Position numbers and translations under genes: made by a program. Below the pieces are notes generated by a model. That model was not told where the DNA came from. It ran no database searches and saw only the letters and a program-made list of their open reading frames with translations. Below are positions 1 to 8,323 of a stretch of DNA of 64,000 bases, piece after piece. Numbering within the stretch: the stretch's first letter is position 1; each line of letters starts with the position of its first letter. Source of the stretch: Afipia sp. (GTDB lineage: Bacteria > Pseudomonadota > Alphaproteobacteria > Rhizobiales > Xanthobacteraceae); the NCBI GenBank assembly GCA_017474385.1, contig JAFVHU010000140.1:23142-87141 (forward strand). The letters are read 5' to 3'.

Positions 1-812
1 ATCCGGCGGCGATTTTTGCGGACGCGGATATCATCCTCGTCACGGTCAAGAGCGACGACACCGCAGAGATCGCGGACCTGATCGCGCAGCATGCTGGGAA
101 GAATGCGGTGATCGTCAGTCTTCAGAACGGCACCGGCAACGTCTGCGTGCTGCGCGATGCGCTGCCGGATCATGATGTGCTGGCGGGGATGGTGCCGTTC
201 AATGTTCTGTCCCTCGGCGACGGCCATTTTCATCGCGCCACCTCCGGCGACATTCTGCTGGAGAAGGACGATCCGGATATCGCAAAATTGCTCTCGCAGC
301 CTGAGCTGGTTTTCCGCAGCGTGGATGACATCGAGGGCGTGCAATGGGGCAAGCTGCTGATCAATCTGAACAACGCCCTCAATGCGCTGTCCGGTCTGCC
401 GTTGCGCGATCAGCTTGCGCAGCGTTCCTGGCGGGTGCTGTTCGCGGACCAGATGCGGGAGGCGTTGGCGGTGATCAAGGCCGAGGGCATCGCGCCGCTG
501 TCAACAACGCCGCTGCCGGCGTCTTTCACGCCGTTCATTCTGAAGCTGCCCGATGCTCTGTTTACGAAGATTGCGGCGTCGATGGTGAAGATCGACCCAA
601 AGGCGCGTTCGTCGATGTGGGAAGACCTGCAGCGCGGGCGCCGCACGGAGGTAGATCACCTTCAGGGCCTGATCGTCGCGCTTGCCGACCGCCACGGGCT
701 GAAAGCGCCGCTGTCTGCGCGAATTGTCGCACTGATCAGAAACGCCGAGGAGGCGGGCAAGGGATCACCGGGCCTGACGCCAGAGCAGATTCGGGCTGTG
801 GTTCGGGGCTGA
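1..812 (+). CDS. panE: 2-dehydropantoate 2-reductase, 5' end missing
   Basis: The reading frame is already open at base 3, so the gene begins upstream of the window and lacks its N-terminal GxGxxG NADPH motif here. The visible part runs from the end of the Rossmann fold (ILVTVKSDDT, then VSLQNGTGN) through the helical ApbA/PanE C-terminal domain. Diagnostic residues are the GVQWGKLLINLNNALNAL helix, carrying the Lys and Asn expected to contact substrate, and the late SSMWEDLQRGRRTEVDHLQG segment. The family reduces ketopantoate to pantoate with NADPH in coenzyme A synthesis; some members act on other 2-oxoacids, so the exact substrate is inferred. No pan gene lies nearby. Confidence 0.88.
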   Translation, partial: PAAIFADADIILVTVKSDDTAEIADLIAQHAGKNAVIVSLQNGTGNVCVLRDALPDHDVLAGMVPFNVLSLGDGHFHRATSGDILLEKDDPDIAKLLSQPELVFRSVDDIEGVQWGKLLINLNNALNALSGLPLRDQLAQRSWRVLFADQMREALAVIKAEGIAPLSTTPLPASFTPFILKLPDALFTKIAASMVKIDPKARSSMWEDLQRGRRTEVDHLQGLIVALADRHGLKAPLSARIVALIRNAEEAGKGSPGLTPEQIRAVVRG

Positions 813-1003
813 TTTTCCTGCCGGATGGGCTGGCGGGGAGGCGGCCGCGGGGTTACGTTATCGGTGTTGATGCAAGCGCCGGGTTACGCCCGTAACTGTC
901 TTGCCCGCGAGCCCGGTTTACAGGCCTTGCTCGGAAGAGCGGTCAAGTCGCGTGCAACGCGACGGATCATCTGCGAGACAGGCTTCCACGTCTGGAGGCT
1001 CTC

Positions 1004-1366
1004 ATGCATGCGGACACAATCAATGTGACATCACATCGTCTTGTCGCCAGTGACAGGGTGGAGGGAACACGGGTCTTCAATGCCGACGGCAGAAAAATCG
1101 GAAGCATCAAGCGATTGATGATCGACAAGACCAGCGGCAATGTCGCTTATGCGGTCCTGTGCTTCGGTGGTTTTCTTGGAGTCGGCGAAGACTACCGTCC
1201 GCTCCCGTGGTCGAGCATGAAGTACAACCCCGCGATCGAAGGCTACGAACTCCTGACATTGATGACCCAGGAAGAACTGGCGAAGGCGCCGTCCTTCGGA
1301 ACTGACAAGGAATTCGACTGGGGCAACCGGGTGCGCGAGGTCGACGCCTACTGGATCGGCTTCTGA
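1004..1366 (+). CDS. PRC-barrel domain protein
   Basis: A 120-residue cytoplasmic protein with one PRC-barrel fold, residues about 15-90: VEGTRVFNADGRKIGSIKRL followed by AYAVLCFGGFLGVGEDYRPLPW. Small stand-alone PRC-barrel proteins are common in rhizobia and are often stress-associated, but their biochemical role is not established. The start is supported by a GGAGG-like site a few bases upstream (tctggaggctctc). The last residues (DAYWIGF) are aromatic-rich. It is transcribed alone; its 3' end converges on the FAD dehydrogenase across about 90 bp. Function beyond the fold is unknown. Confidence 0.85.
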   Translation: MHADTINVTSHRLVASDRVEGTRVFNADGRKIGSIKRLMIDKTSGNVAYAVLCFGGFLGVGEDYRPLPWSSMKYNPAIEGYELLTLMTQEELAKAPSFGTDKEFDWGNRVREVDAYWIGF

Positions 1367-1455
1367 CGAACGGCGGCTACAGGTAGCTGACGATTCTCCC
1401 TGAAATGTTCCTTTCAGGAAGATGAGGTTTGTCTTCGCCTCAGGTACCGCGCTGA

Positions 1456-3114
1456 CTACAGGACTGCCTTCGCTGCCGCGCGTCCGGCATTGCGTCCTGA
1501 GAACAGACAGCCGCCGAGGAACGTACCTTCCAGCGCGCGATAGCCGTGCACGCCGCCGCCGTCGAAGCCCGCCGCTTCGCCCACCGCATACAGTCCCTGA
1601 ATGATTTGGCCGTCATTGCCGAACACGCGCGAGTCGAGATCGGTTTCGAAGCCGCCAAGCGTCTTGCGCGTCAGGATGTTGAGTTTTACTGCGATCAGCG
1701 GCCCGAAAGCGGGATCGAGAATCTTGTGCGGCTTGGCGGTCCGAATGAGTTTGTCGCCGAGATAGCGCCGCGCGTTGTGGATACCCATGACCTGGGTGTC
1801 CTTGACGTAAGGATTGTCGATCTCGCGGTCGCGTGCTTCGATTTGTTGTCTGATTGAGGCGACGTCGAGCAGGTTTGCGGTTCCAAGCTTGTTCATGGCG
1901 GCGACAAGGTCATCGAGATTGTCACGGACGATGAAGTCGGAGCCTTTCGCCTTGAAAGCTTCGACGGGGTCAGGCGCGCCCTTGTTGAAAGCGCGCCGGA
2001 CGGTCATGCGCCAGCTCTTGCCGGTGAGATCCGGATTCTGTTCCGAACCCGACAGCGCGAACTCCTTCTTGATAATGGCCTGCGTCAGAATGAACCACGA
2101 ATAGTCGTGGCCTGTCTTCATGATGTATTCGAGCTGGCCGAGCGTATCGTAGCCGGGATACAGCGGCGAGGGCAGGCGCTTGCCGGTTGCATCGAACCAC
2201 ATCGACGATGGCCCCGGCAGAATGCGAATGCCGTGACCCGGCCAGATCGGGTTCCAGTTGTGGACCCCTTCGACGTAGTGCCACATGCGGTCGCGGTTGA
2301 TGAGGCGTGCGCCGGCGGCTTCGGTGATGCCGATCATGCGGCCATCAACGTGAGCCGGAACTCCGGTCACCATGTGCTTTGGCGGCGCACCGAGGCGCTT
2401 CGGCCAGTTCTCACGCACAAGATCATGATTCCCGCCGATACCGCCGGACGCAACGATCACGGCCTGTGCTTTGAACGAGAAATCGCCGGTCTCGGTGCGC
2501 GACGAACTGACGCCGCGTGGTTCCGGCGACGGCTCGAGTGTCCGGCCGCTGACGCCGGTGGCAGCCCCGCCCGCCATGTCGAGGGCATCGACACGATGCC
2601 GGAACTTGAAGACAATGCGGCCGGTCTTGGCATGCTCGCGCGCGCGCCGCTCGAACGGTTCCACCACACCGGGGCCGGTACCCCAAGTCAGATGAAAGCG
2701 CGGCACCGAATTGCCGTGGCCCATGGCGTCATAGCCGCCGCGCTCGGCCCACCCCACAACGGGAAAAATGCGGTGGCCCATCGCCTGAAGCCAGCCGCGC
2801 TTCTCGCCGGCTGCGAACGCGACATAGGCTTCGGCCCATTTTCTTGGCCAGTGATCCTCGTCGCGGTCGAATCCGGCGGTTCCCATCCAGTCCTGCAACG
2901 CCAGGTCGTGGGAGTCCTTGATGCCGAGCCGGCGCTGCTCGGGTGTATCGACAAGGAACAATCCGCCGAGCGACCAGAAAGCCTGCCCGCCGAGATTCTG
3001 CTCGCCTTCCTGATCGACCACGATCACGCGCTTGCCTGCATCGGCCAGTTCGGTCGCGGCCACGAGGCCCGCCAACCCTGCACCGACGACAATTACGTCC
3101 GCATCATTCGCCAT
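1456..3114 (-). CDS. FAD-binding dehydrogenase (fumarate reductase/KsdD-like flavoprotein)
   Basis: A 552-residue flavoprotein. The N-terminus has the dinucleotide-binding motif VVGAGLAGLVAATELADAG followed by the acidic strand end VIVVDQE. The C-terminus has the second FAD signature (GLYAVGEAAGFDGGGVHGYRALEGT), typical of the FAD_binding_2 superfamily (fumarate reductase, 3-ketosteroid dehydrogenase, tricarballylate dehydrogenase). The start at 3114 (MANDAD) is preferred because the FAD motif follows at once and a purine-rich site lies upstream; an in-frame ATG at 3168 would add 18 unconserved residues. Substrate cannot be assigned from sequence. It stands alone, convergent with the PRC-barrel gene. 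Confidence 0.85.
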   Translation of the reverse strand: MANDADVIVVGAGLAGLVAATELADAGKRVIVVDQEGEQNLGGQAFWSLGGLFLVDTPEQRRLGIKDSHDLALQDWMGTAGFDRDEDHWPRKWAEAYVAFAAGEKRGWLQAMGHRIFPVVGWAERGGYDAMGHGNSVPRFHLTWGTGPGVVEPFERRAREHAKTGRIVFKFRHRVDALDMAGGAATGVSGRTLEPSPEPRGVSSSRTETGDFSFKAQAVIVASGGIGGNHDLVRENWPKRLGAPPKHMVTGVPAHVDGRMIGITEAAGARLINRDRMWHYVEGVHNWNPIWPGHGIRILPGPSSMWFDATGKRLPSPLYPGYDTLGQLEYIMKTGHDYSWFILTQAIIKKEFALSGSEQNPDLTGKSWRMTVRRAFNKGAPDPVEAFKAKGSDFIVRDNLDDLVAAMNKLGTANLLDVASIRQQIEARDREIDNPYVKDTQVMGIHNARRYLGDKLIRTAKPHKILDPAFGPLIAVKLNILTRKTLGGFETDLDSRVFGNDGQIIQGLYAVGEAAGFDGGGVHGYRALEGTFLGGCLFSGRNAGRAAAKAVL

Positions 3115-3384
3115 TTTTGATTTCTCCCCAGCTTCCGGATTGAAGCGCGGCGCGTGAAGCCGGGTCAACGGAAATTGCGGCCAAAAATGGCGGCGTGCAC
3201 CTCAGGTCGTTCACTGGACCACGTGTGCCATGTTCCAATCCGGGATCGGCCAGCGCGGGTGCAGCAAGCCAGCAACACTGCGATAGAATCCGTTTCCATG
3301 CTGCTGCGCGATCTGGACAAAATTCCAGACTCGCAACACGCTGATGTTGCCCCGATCGACTGGCAGGGGGCGACGGGGCCGGCA

Positions 3385-3846
3385 ATGAAGATTGTGACGG
3401 GGTTTTTGGCGGCGGTGCTTCTCCTTGCCGGAGTTGGCGCAGGTCACGCCGTGGTTCGGATTGCCGAAGACCGCGGCGGCCGAATCGGAACCTACGTCGA
3501 CAAGTATCAAAGCCTCAAGGGTTCCGGTGAGACCGTCGTGATCGACGGCCTGTGCGCCTCAGCTTGCACCATCGTGCTCGGCGCCGTTTCCCACGACAAG
3601 ATTTGCGTGACCTCGCGAGCCAGCCTCGGATTTCATGCTGCCTGGGACTTCGGGGCCAGCGGCCGGCCGGTAACGAACCGCGAAGCGACACGGATGCTGT
3701 ACGATATGTATCCGACGTCGATCCGGAGCTGGATTTCACGGCGCGGCGGCCTCAAGCCACGGATGATTTTCCTTCGTGGCCGCGAACTGACGAGCATGTA
3801 TCGTCCGTGCTATATGGACGCCCAGGCCTCCGCACACGTGCGCTAA
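3385..3846 (+). CDS. Exported Clp-fold (COG3904-like) protein
   Basis: A 153-residue protein. Residues 1-22 form a classical signal peptide (MKIVTGFLAAVLLLAGVGAGHA). The core has the pattern of secreted SDH-type Clp-fold proteins: GGRIGTYVDKYQ, then DGLCASACTIVLGAV with a putative nucleophilic Ser flanked by two Cys, then SRASLGFHAAWD with a conserved His. Relatives are annotated as periplasmic serine-protease-like proteins of unknown substrate. A longer reading from 3154 is open, but the added residues are not conserved-looking and would bury the signal peptide. Its start faces the divergent FAD dehydrogenase across a 270-bp gap in which I see no other gene. Confidence 0.72.
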   Translation: MKIVTGFLAAVLLLAGVGAGHAVVRIAEDRGGRIGTYVDKYQSLKGSGETVVIDGLCASACTIVLGAVSHDKICVTSRASLGFHAAWDFGASGRPVTNREATRMLYDMYPTSIRSWISRRGGLKPRMIFLRGRELTSMYRPCYMDAQASAHVR

Positions 3847-4006
3847 CGTCGAAAGCCAAGATCAGGCAGACGGTTGCTCCCGGTCATGTGATCGGGCATG
3901 CCAGTGCGACACTTGCTCGCCATAGCCGCGCGCTCTATCCCATGCCCAACGCGGAACAATGCGGGCAGCTTGACGCGGCCTGCTCAGGATCAAGGAACGG
4001 ATTGCG

Positions 4007-4597
4007 ATGGACAGGACGACCCGGCCGCTGGTGATCATCGCGGCGTTTGCTGGCAGCCTTGCGATCGGCCTGCTGGTCACGCTGTGGCTGCTGGGCGGCT
4101 TGCGCGGCGCCACCGCGCCGGCCGCAATCGGGGGATCGTTCCGTCTGACCGATCAGGCCGGGCAAACGGTCACCGAAAAAAATCTCATCGGCCGCCCGAG
4201 CATCATCTTTTTCGGCTTTACGCACTGTCCCGATGTTTGCCCGACCGCGCTGTTCGAAATGTCCGAGGTTCTGCGCGCCATGGGCCCCGATGCGGGCAAG
4301 CTGAACGCGTATTTTGTGTCCGTCGATCCCGAACGCGACACATCGGTGGTGATGAAGGATTACATTTCGAGTTTCGATCCGCATCTCAAGGGACTAACCG
4401 GAACTCCGAATGAAATTGCCAAAATGATTTCTGCCTATCGGGTTTATGCCAAGAAAATTCCCTTGAAGGACGGCGACTACACGATGGATCACACCGCGCT
4501 GATCTATCTGATGGACAAGAATGGAAACTTCGTGCGTCCATTCGATCTGAAGCGGAAGCCCGAGGAAGCCGCGGCGGATCTCAAGCGCTATCTCTGA
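4007..4597 (+). CDS. SCO1/SenC family copper chaperone
   Basis: A 196-residue membrane-anchored, periplasm-facing thioredoxin-fold protein. Residues 8-30 are a single transmembrane helix. The copper site is present: Cys74 and Cys78 in FTHCPDVCPTAL and His162 in MDHTALIYLMD. SCO proteins deliver copper to the CuA centre of cytochrome oxidase subunit II, or act as thiol reductases for it. It is not in the cox operon, which lies 47 kb downstream in this window, so the link to CoxB is from family knowledge. Its 3' end abuts the stop of the opposing glycosyltransferase with no spacer (4597/4598). Confidence 0.92.
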   Translation: MDRTTRPLVIIAAFAGSLAIGLLVTLWLLGGLRGATAPAAIGGSFRLTDQAGQTVTEKNLIGRPSIIFFGFTHCPDVCPTALFEMSEVLRAMGPDAGKLNAYFVSVDPERDTSVVMKDYISSFDPHLKGLTGTPNEIAKMISAYRVYAKKIPLKDGDYTMDHTALIYLMDKNGNFVRPFDLKRKPEEAAADLKRYL

Positions 4598-6625
4598 TTA
4601 GATTTCGCCAGTCTTTCTCACGTGCATCCGGTCTGGCCGCCGAGGAGACATGCGTGACGTTCGCGCGAGACCATGTTCGGTCTTTTCCCAGTGATAGGGC
4701 TCGGTCAGCAACTGATAGAGTGCGCGCCATGCCGCGATGGACAGGAAAATCCAGTAGATCGGAGTCAGGGCAAGCACCCATGCTTCGCGCAGCAAATTCC
4801 GCTTCGCAAGTCCGATCAATCCAATCACGATGGTGGTGAGATAGCCTGCCGCAATCGTCGCCAGATAAAGTTCGATGAACGGCTTTGCGAAAAACGACGA
4901 CACGCCGTCGAACTCGCTCAGCAATCCGCGGGCGAGCAACTCGCCAAGCAGGAACGGATGTGCCAGCGCGGTCAGGACGTTTCCGCCCACAATGACATTG
5001 AGCGCGAAGAAGCCGCCGGCGCCGGCATCGCGCCAGAGCTTGCGCGGCGAGCGCATGTGAACGCTCCACGTTTGCATCCAGCCCTTCATCCATCGCGAGC
5101 GCTGCCGCAGCCACGCTCCGAACCGTGCAGGCGCCTCTTCATAGGTCGTCGACGGAAACATGACGCAGCGGTACTTGAATCGCGCGAGCCTGAAACCGAG
5201 ATCAGCGTCTTCGGTAACGTTGTAGGGATCCCAGCCGCTAACCTCACGCAGCACGCTGGTGCGGAAATGATTGGACGATCCGCCGAGCGGCAGCGGCATC
5301 TCGAAGTTGGAAAAGCCCTGCAGGAACACATCGAATTGGCCCGCATACTCAGCAGTAAACATCCGCGGGATCCAGCCGTCTGCGGTGTTGTCGATGCAAA
5401 GGCTTGCCTGCGCGCATGCAACGTCTGATCCGTATGTCCGGAACACATCGAGCGCTTCGCGAAGCTGGCCCGGCTCGGGCCGGTCCTCGGCATCGAACAC
5501 CGTGATGAAGGTGCCGCGCGCGAAGTTCAGCGCGCAGTTGAGGGCCTTGGGTTTTGTGCGCGGTCCCACATCGGGTGCGATGATGACCTGAACATGCGGC
5601 ATCGGTCCGAGCCTGGCGATTGCCGCGCGCGTTCCGAGATCGTCTGTTTCGATAACGAGCTTGATGTCGAGTTTTTCGCGAGGATAGTCCAGCGCATCGA
5701 TGTAATGCATCAGCGGCGCGACGGACGAGGCCTCGCGGTAGAGCGCCGCGACCACTGTATAGACGGGCAACTGACTGTCGTGGAGCCGAGGCCGCCGAGG
5801 GAGCCGTTTGGGCGGCGAAAAACATCCCGCAAGCCGCAGACTCGTAAACAGCAGAAACCATACGGCGAGGGTCACGCCGCAGGCGTCCAGCACCATCATG
5901 GGCGCCAGCGTCAGCAGTGCGACGGGGCCTGCAAGACGCAGAAGATAACGGCCTAAACGATACAGACGGCTGCGCGAAGCCGGAACCTGTGCGGCTGACA
6001 GTGCGGGAAAGCGTGTGGCGAGATTCTCCGCTGCGGTATCGGCCAGGATATCACCGGCCTGATTTTCGAGAAATGCATTGAATCGTGCGGTCGATGCGAG
6101 CCGAACGCGCGGGAGAAGCGATGGATATTCCGTGATCAGCCGGACGATGCGCCGTGCGGTGTATCCGTGCGGAGCGGACACGTACGCCAATTCTCCCCGT
6201 TGCCGGATGGGAAGGATGCCGTGCCGCGCGCAGAGATGAAGGCCGTCGTCGGGCAGCAGACAGTCCGCGCGGCTGAGGTTGTCGAGCGTTTCGATCTGCA
6301 GTCCGCTATGGATGGCAAGCTGGTTGAGATACTCATCCTCGTCGATGACACCCCACTGGATCAGCACCCGGTCGGCACCGACGCCAATCTCGTCGCTTCG
6401 TTGCTCGGCCGCTGCGATCAGCGACGGGGCGAACAGGTGGCGCACGCAATCGAGTTCTACCGTGGCACCCGGCTCGCGAATCCCCGGCCGGTTGTCGTTC
6501 TGCGACGGCGGAGGCCCGAGAAGTCCGGCGATGAACGAGGTGAAACTCCGGGCGGACGCCGTCAGGCTCGCGAAACGTTGCGGCCCGGCCCCGTCAAACT
6601 CGCTTGCCCGCCCAGCCACGGCCAT
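4598..6625 (-). CDS. Processive GT2 glycosyltransferase with N-terminal MshEN-like domain
   Basis: A 675-residue inner-membrane glycosyltransferase. After a variable N-terminus, roughly residues 65-190 resemble the T2SSE_N/MshEN domain of secretion ATPases (QWGVIDEDEYLNQLA, then GELAYVSAPHG), a fold that can bind cyclic di-GMP in some proteins. A helix pair (AGPVALLTLAPMMVLDACGV and following) leads into the catalytic domain: VVAALYRE, the DxD-type motif FDAED, the acceptor motif TEDADLG and the QxxRW-like RQRSRWMKGWMQT. Three or four more membrane helices follow. This is the cellulose-synthase-like architecture of polysaccharide polymerases; product unknown. The start at 6625 is chosen because an upstream ATG (6856) would overlap the divergent solute-binding protein gene. 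Confidence 0.82.
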   Translation of the reverse strand: MAVAGRASEFDGAGPQRFASLTASARSFTSFIAGLLGPPPSQNDNRPGIREPGATVELDCVRHLFAPSLIAAAEQRSDEIGVGADRVLIQWGVIDEDEYLNQLAIHSGLQIETLDNLSRADCLLPDDGLHLCARHGILPIRQRGELAYVSAPHGYTARRIVRLITEYPSLLPRVRLASTARFNAFLENQAGDILADTAAENLATRFPALSAAQVPASRSRLYRLGRYLLRLAGPVALLTLAPMMVLDACGVTLAVWFLLFTSLRLAGCFSPPKRLPRRPRLHDSQLPVYTVVAALYREASSVAPLMHYIDALDYPREKLDIKLVIETDDLGTRAAIARLGPMPHVQVIIAPDVGPRTKPKALNCALNFARGTFITVFDAEDRPEPGQLREALDVFRTYGSDVACAQASLCIDNTADGWIPRMFTAEYAGQFDVFLQGFSNFEMPLPLGGSSNHFRTSVLREVSGWDPYNVTEDADLGFRLARFKYRCVMFPSTTYEEAPARFGAWLRQRSRWMKGWMQTWSVHMRSPRKLWRDAGAGGFFALNVIVGGNVLTALAHPFLLGELLARGLLSEFDGVSSFFAKPFIELYLATIAAGYLTTIVIGLIGLAKRNLLREAWVLALTPIYWIFLSIAAWRALYQLLTEPYHWEKTEHGLARTSRMSPRRPDRMHVRKTGEI

Positions 6626-6707
6626 CTGACCGCTACCCCACGCCACAAACGCACTCGAATCCGCCCGTGGATGGTCTATAAGACCCGACACGCGGAACCC
6701 CGGGTCA

Positions 6708-7637
6708 ATGCAACCACAGATGGTATCTTCCTTCAATGTCCGATTGCGCGGCGCTGTCCATGCAGCCGCCGGGTTGGCCGTTTGGGCTGCTCTGACGTTT
6801 TTTTCGCCGCCAGTATTCGCACAAGGCGCACCGGCGGCACCTTCCCCTGCTGTCATTCCACAGCCCGCAGCGCCTCAGGCTGTGCCGGGATTCTGGGACC
6901 CGCGGCGGCGCCCCGACCGGCCGGACCTGTCGCGATTGACGGTCATCCGATTCCTGACCGAGACGGATTACCCGCCCTTCAACTTCACGGGTCCCGACGG
7001 AAACCCGGCTGGCTTCAATGTCGATTTGGCCCGGATGATCTGCGACGAAATCAAGGTGGCGTGCACCATCCAGATGCGCCGCTTTGAAACGCTGGTGGAC
7101 GCGATCAACGGCAACCGCGGCGATGCGATCATCGCGTCGCTGGCCGTGACGCCGCAGCTTCGCGCCAAGCTCGATTTCAGCGATCCCTACTACCGTTCGC
7201 CGGCGCGGTTCGTGTCGCGGCGGGATGCGGTGATGGCGGAGGTCCGGCCGGAATATCTCGAGGGCAAGAAAGTCGGCGCCATCGCCGGCTCGTCCCATGA
7301 GGCGTATCTGAAGACGCTGTTCACCGATGCGCAGATCGTCAGCTTTCCGAATGACGACGCGCTTCGCCTGGCGCTGCGCCGCGGTGAAGTCGATTTCATT
7401 TTCGGCGACGCGATTTCGCTGGCTTTCTGGATCAACGGAACCGATTCCGGCGACTGCTGCGCATTCAGCGGCGGCCCGTTCACCGAGAGCCGGTATTTCG
7501 GCGAGGGTGTCGGCATCGGAGTAAAACGTGGCAACGACGTGCTGCGGCAGGCACTGAACTGGGCGATGTTCCGGCTTTGGGAGAAGGGCCGCTACACCGA
7601 TCTGTGGCTGCGCTATTTCTCGGTCAGTCCGTTCTAA
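6708..7637 (+). CDS. Family 3 extracellular solute-binding protein
   Basis: A 309-residue periplasmic binding protein of the amino-acid (SBP_bac_3) family. It starts with a signal peptide ending near VFAQ, and a Pro/Ala-rich linker follows. The family signature is FLTETDYPPFNFTGPDG..GFNVDLARMICDE, then the hinge-region Asp and Arg in the DAIIASLAVTPQLRAKLDFSDPYY stretch. These proteins present polar amino acids to ABC importers or sit in signalling receptors. No permease or ATPase gene is adjacent, so it is an orphan. ATG 6720 is an alternative start four codons in. The Pr6Pr membrane protein starts six bases after its stop. Confidence 0.88.
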   Translation: MQPQMVSSFNVRLRGAVHAAAGLAVWAALTFFSPPVFAQGAPAAPSPAVIPQPAAPQAVPGFWDPRRRPDRPDLSRLTVIRFLTETDYPPFNFTGPDGNPAGFNVDLARMICDEIKVACTIQMRRFETLVDAINGNRGDAIIASLAVTPQLRAKLDFSDPYYRSPARFVSRRDAVMAEVRPEYLEGKKVGAIAGSSHEAYLKTLFTDAQIVSFPNDDALRLALRRGEVDFIFGDAISLAFWINGTDSGDCCAFSGGPFTESRYFGEGVGIGVKRGNDVLRQALNWAMFRLWEKGRYTDLWLRYFSVSPF

Positions 7638-7643
7638 GTTCGG

Positions 7644-8303
7644 ATGCAAGCGATGGCCTTGACGCGAACGGCGAAACTCAAGCGAACCGCCGCGGCGCTT
7701 CTTGCGCTGCTGGGCTGGATCGCACTCGGGCTTGGATATGCGCGTTTCGTTGGGGCAACGGGAGATCAGGGATTATCGTCCACCGAGGCCACGGTGCGCT
7801 TCTTCTCGTTCTTCACGATCCAGACGAATATTCTTGTCGCGCTGGTGCTGACGGCGTTCGCGATCAGGACCGGCCCCGAGGAATGGCTGGTGCATCCCTT
7901 TGTTCGCTCGGCGGTGGCGACCTATATCGTGATGGTCGGCATCATCTATCTCACGGTGCTGCGGCCGATCGAGCCACTACAGAACGCGTTCTCCTTCACC
8001 AATATCGTGATGCATTACCTGATGCCGGTCGCCTATCTGCTGTTCTGGCTGACCTGCGTGCGCAAGGAGGGGCTGCGCTGGTACGACCCGCTGCTGTGGG
8101 TGATCTATCCGCTGTTCTATCTTGGCTTTGTGCTGGTGCGCGGAAAGATGTCCGGCTTCTATCCTTATCCCTTTATCGACGCCAAGACCTTGGGTTATGC
8201 AGGGGTTGCGGCTAATACAGCCGGATTGCTGATCGTATGCGCTGCGATTGGCATGTGTCTGGTGATGACCGGATGGTGGCTCGCGCGCCGGCAGCCGGTT
8301 TGA
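7644..8303 (+). CDS. Pr6Pr family membrane protein
   Basis: A 219-residue integral membrane protein with about six transmembrane helices. The recognisable family pattern is [23 protein letters not shown] in helix 2 and [19 protein letters not shown] in the middle, followed by [21 protein letters not shown] and the FYPYPFIDA motif. Pr6Pr proteins are widespread in actinobacteria and proteobacteria with no firm function. ATG 7653 is an alternative start three codons downstream. It sits between the solute-binding protein and lysK with short spacers, so it may share a transcript with both. Confidence 0.82.
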   Translation: MQAMALTRTAKLKRTAAALLALLGWIALGLGYARFVGATGDQGLSSTEATVRFFSFFTIQTNILVALVLTAFAIRTGPEEWLVHPFVRSAVATYIVMVGIIYLTVLRPIEPLQNAFSFTNIVMHYLMPVAYLLFWLTCVRKEGLRWYDPLLWVIYPLFYLGFVLVRGKMSGFYPYPFIDAKTLGYAGVAANTAGLLIVCAAIGMCLVMTGWWLARRQPV

Positions 8304-8323
8304 TTTTTGCGCGGAGATTCTTG

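Noticed and set aside
1399-1418. CCTGAAA...TTTCAGG hairpin between PRC-barrel and FAD dehydrogenase genes
   Set aside because: Short stem and no T-run; too weak to call a terminator.
2107-3120. 337-residue + strand ORF inside the FAD dehydrogenase
   Set aside because: The - strand flavoprotein has both FAD motifs; this frame has none.
8237-8323. Longer N-terminus for lysK
   Set aside because: Overlaps the Pr6Pr gene, and the extra residues precede a good ribosome site at ATG 8324.
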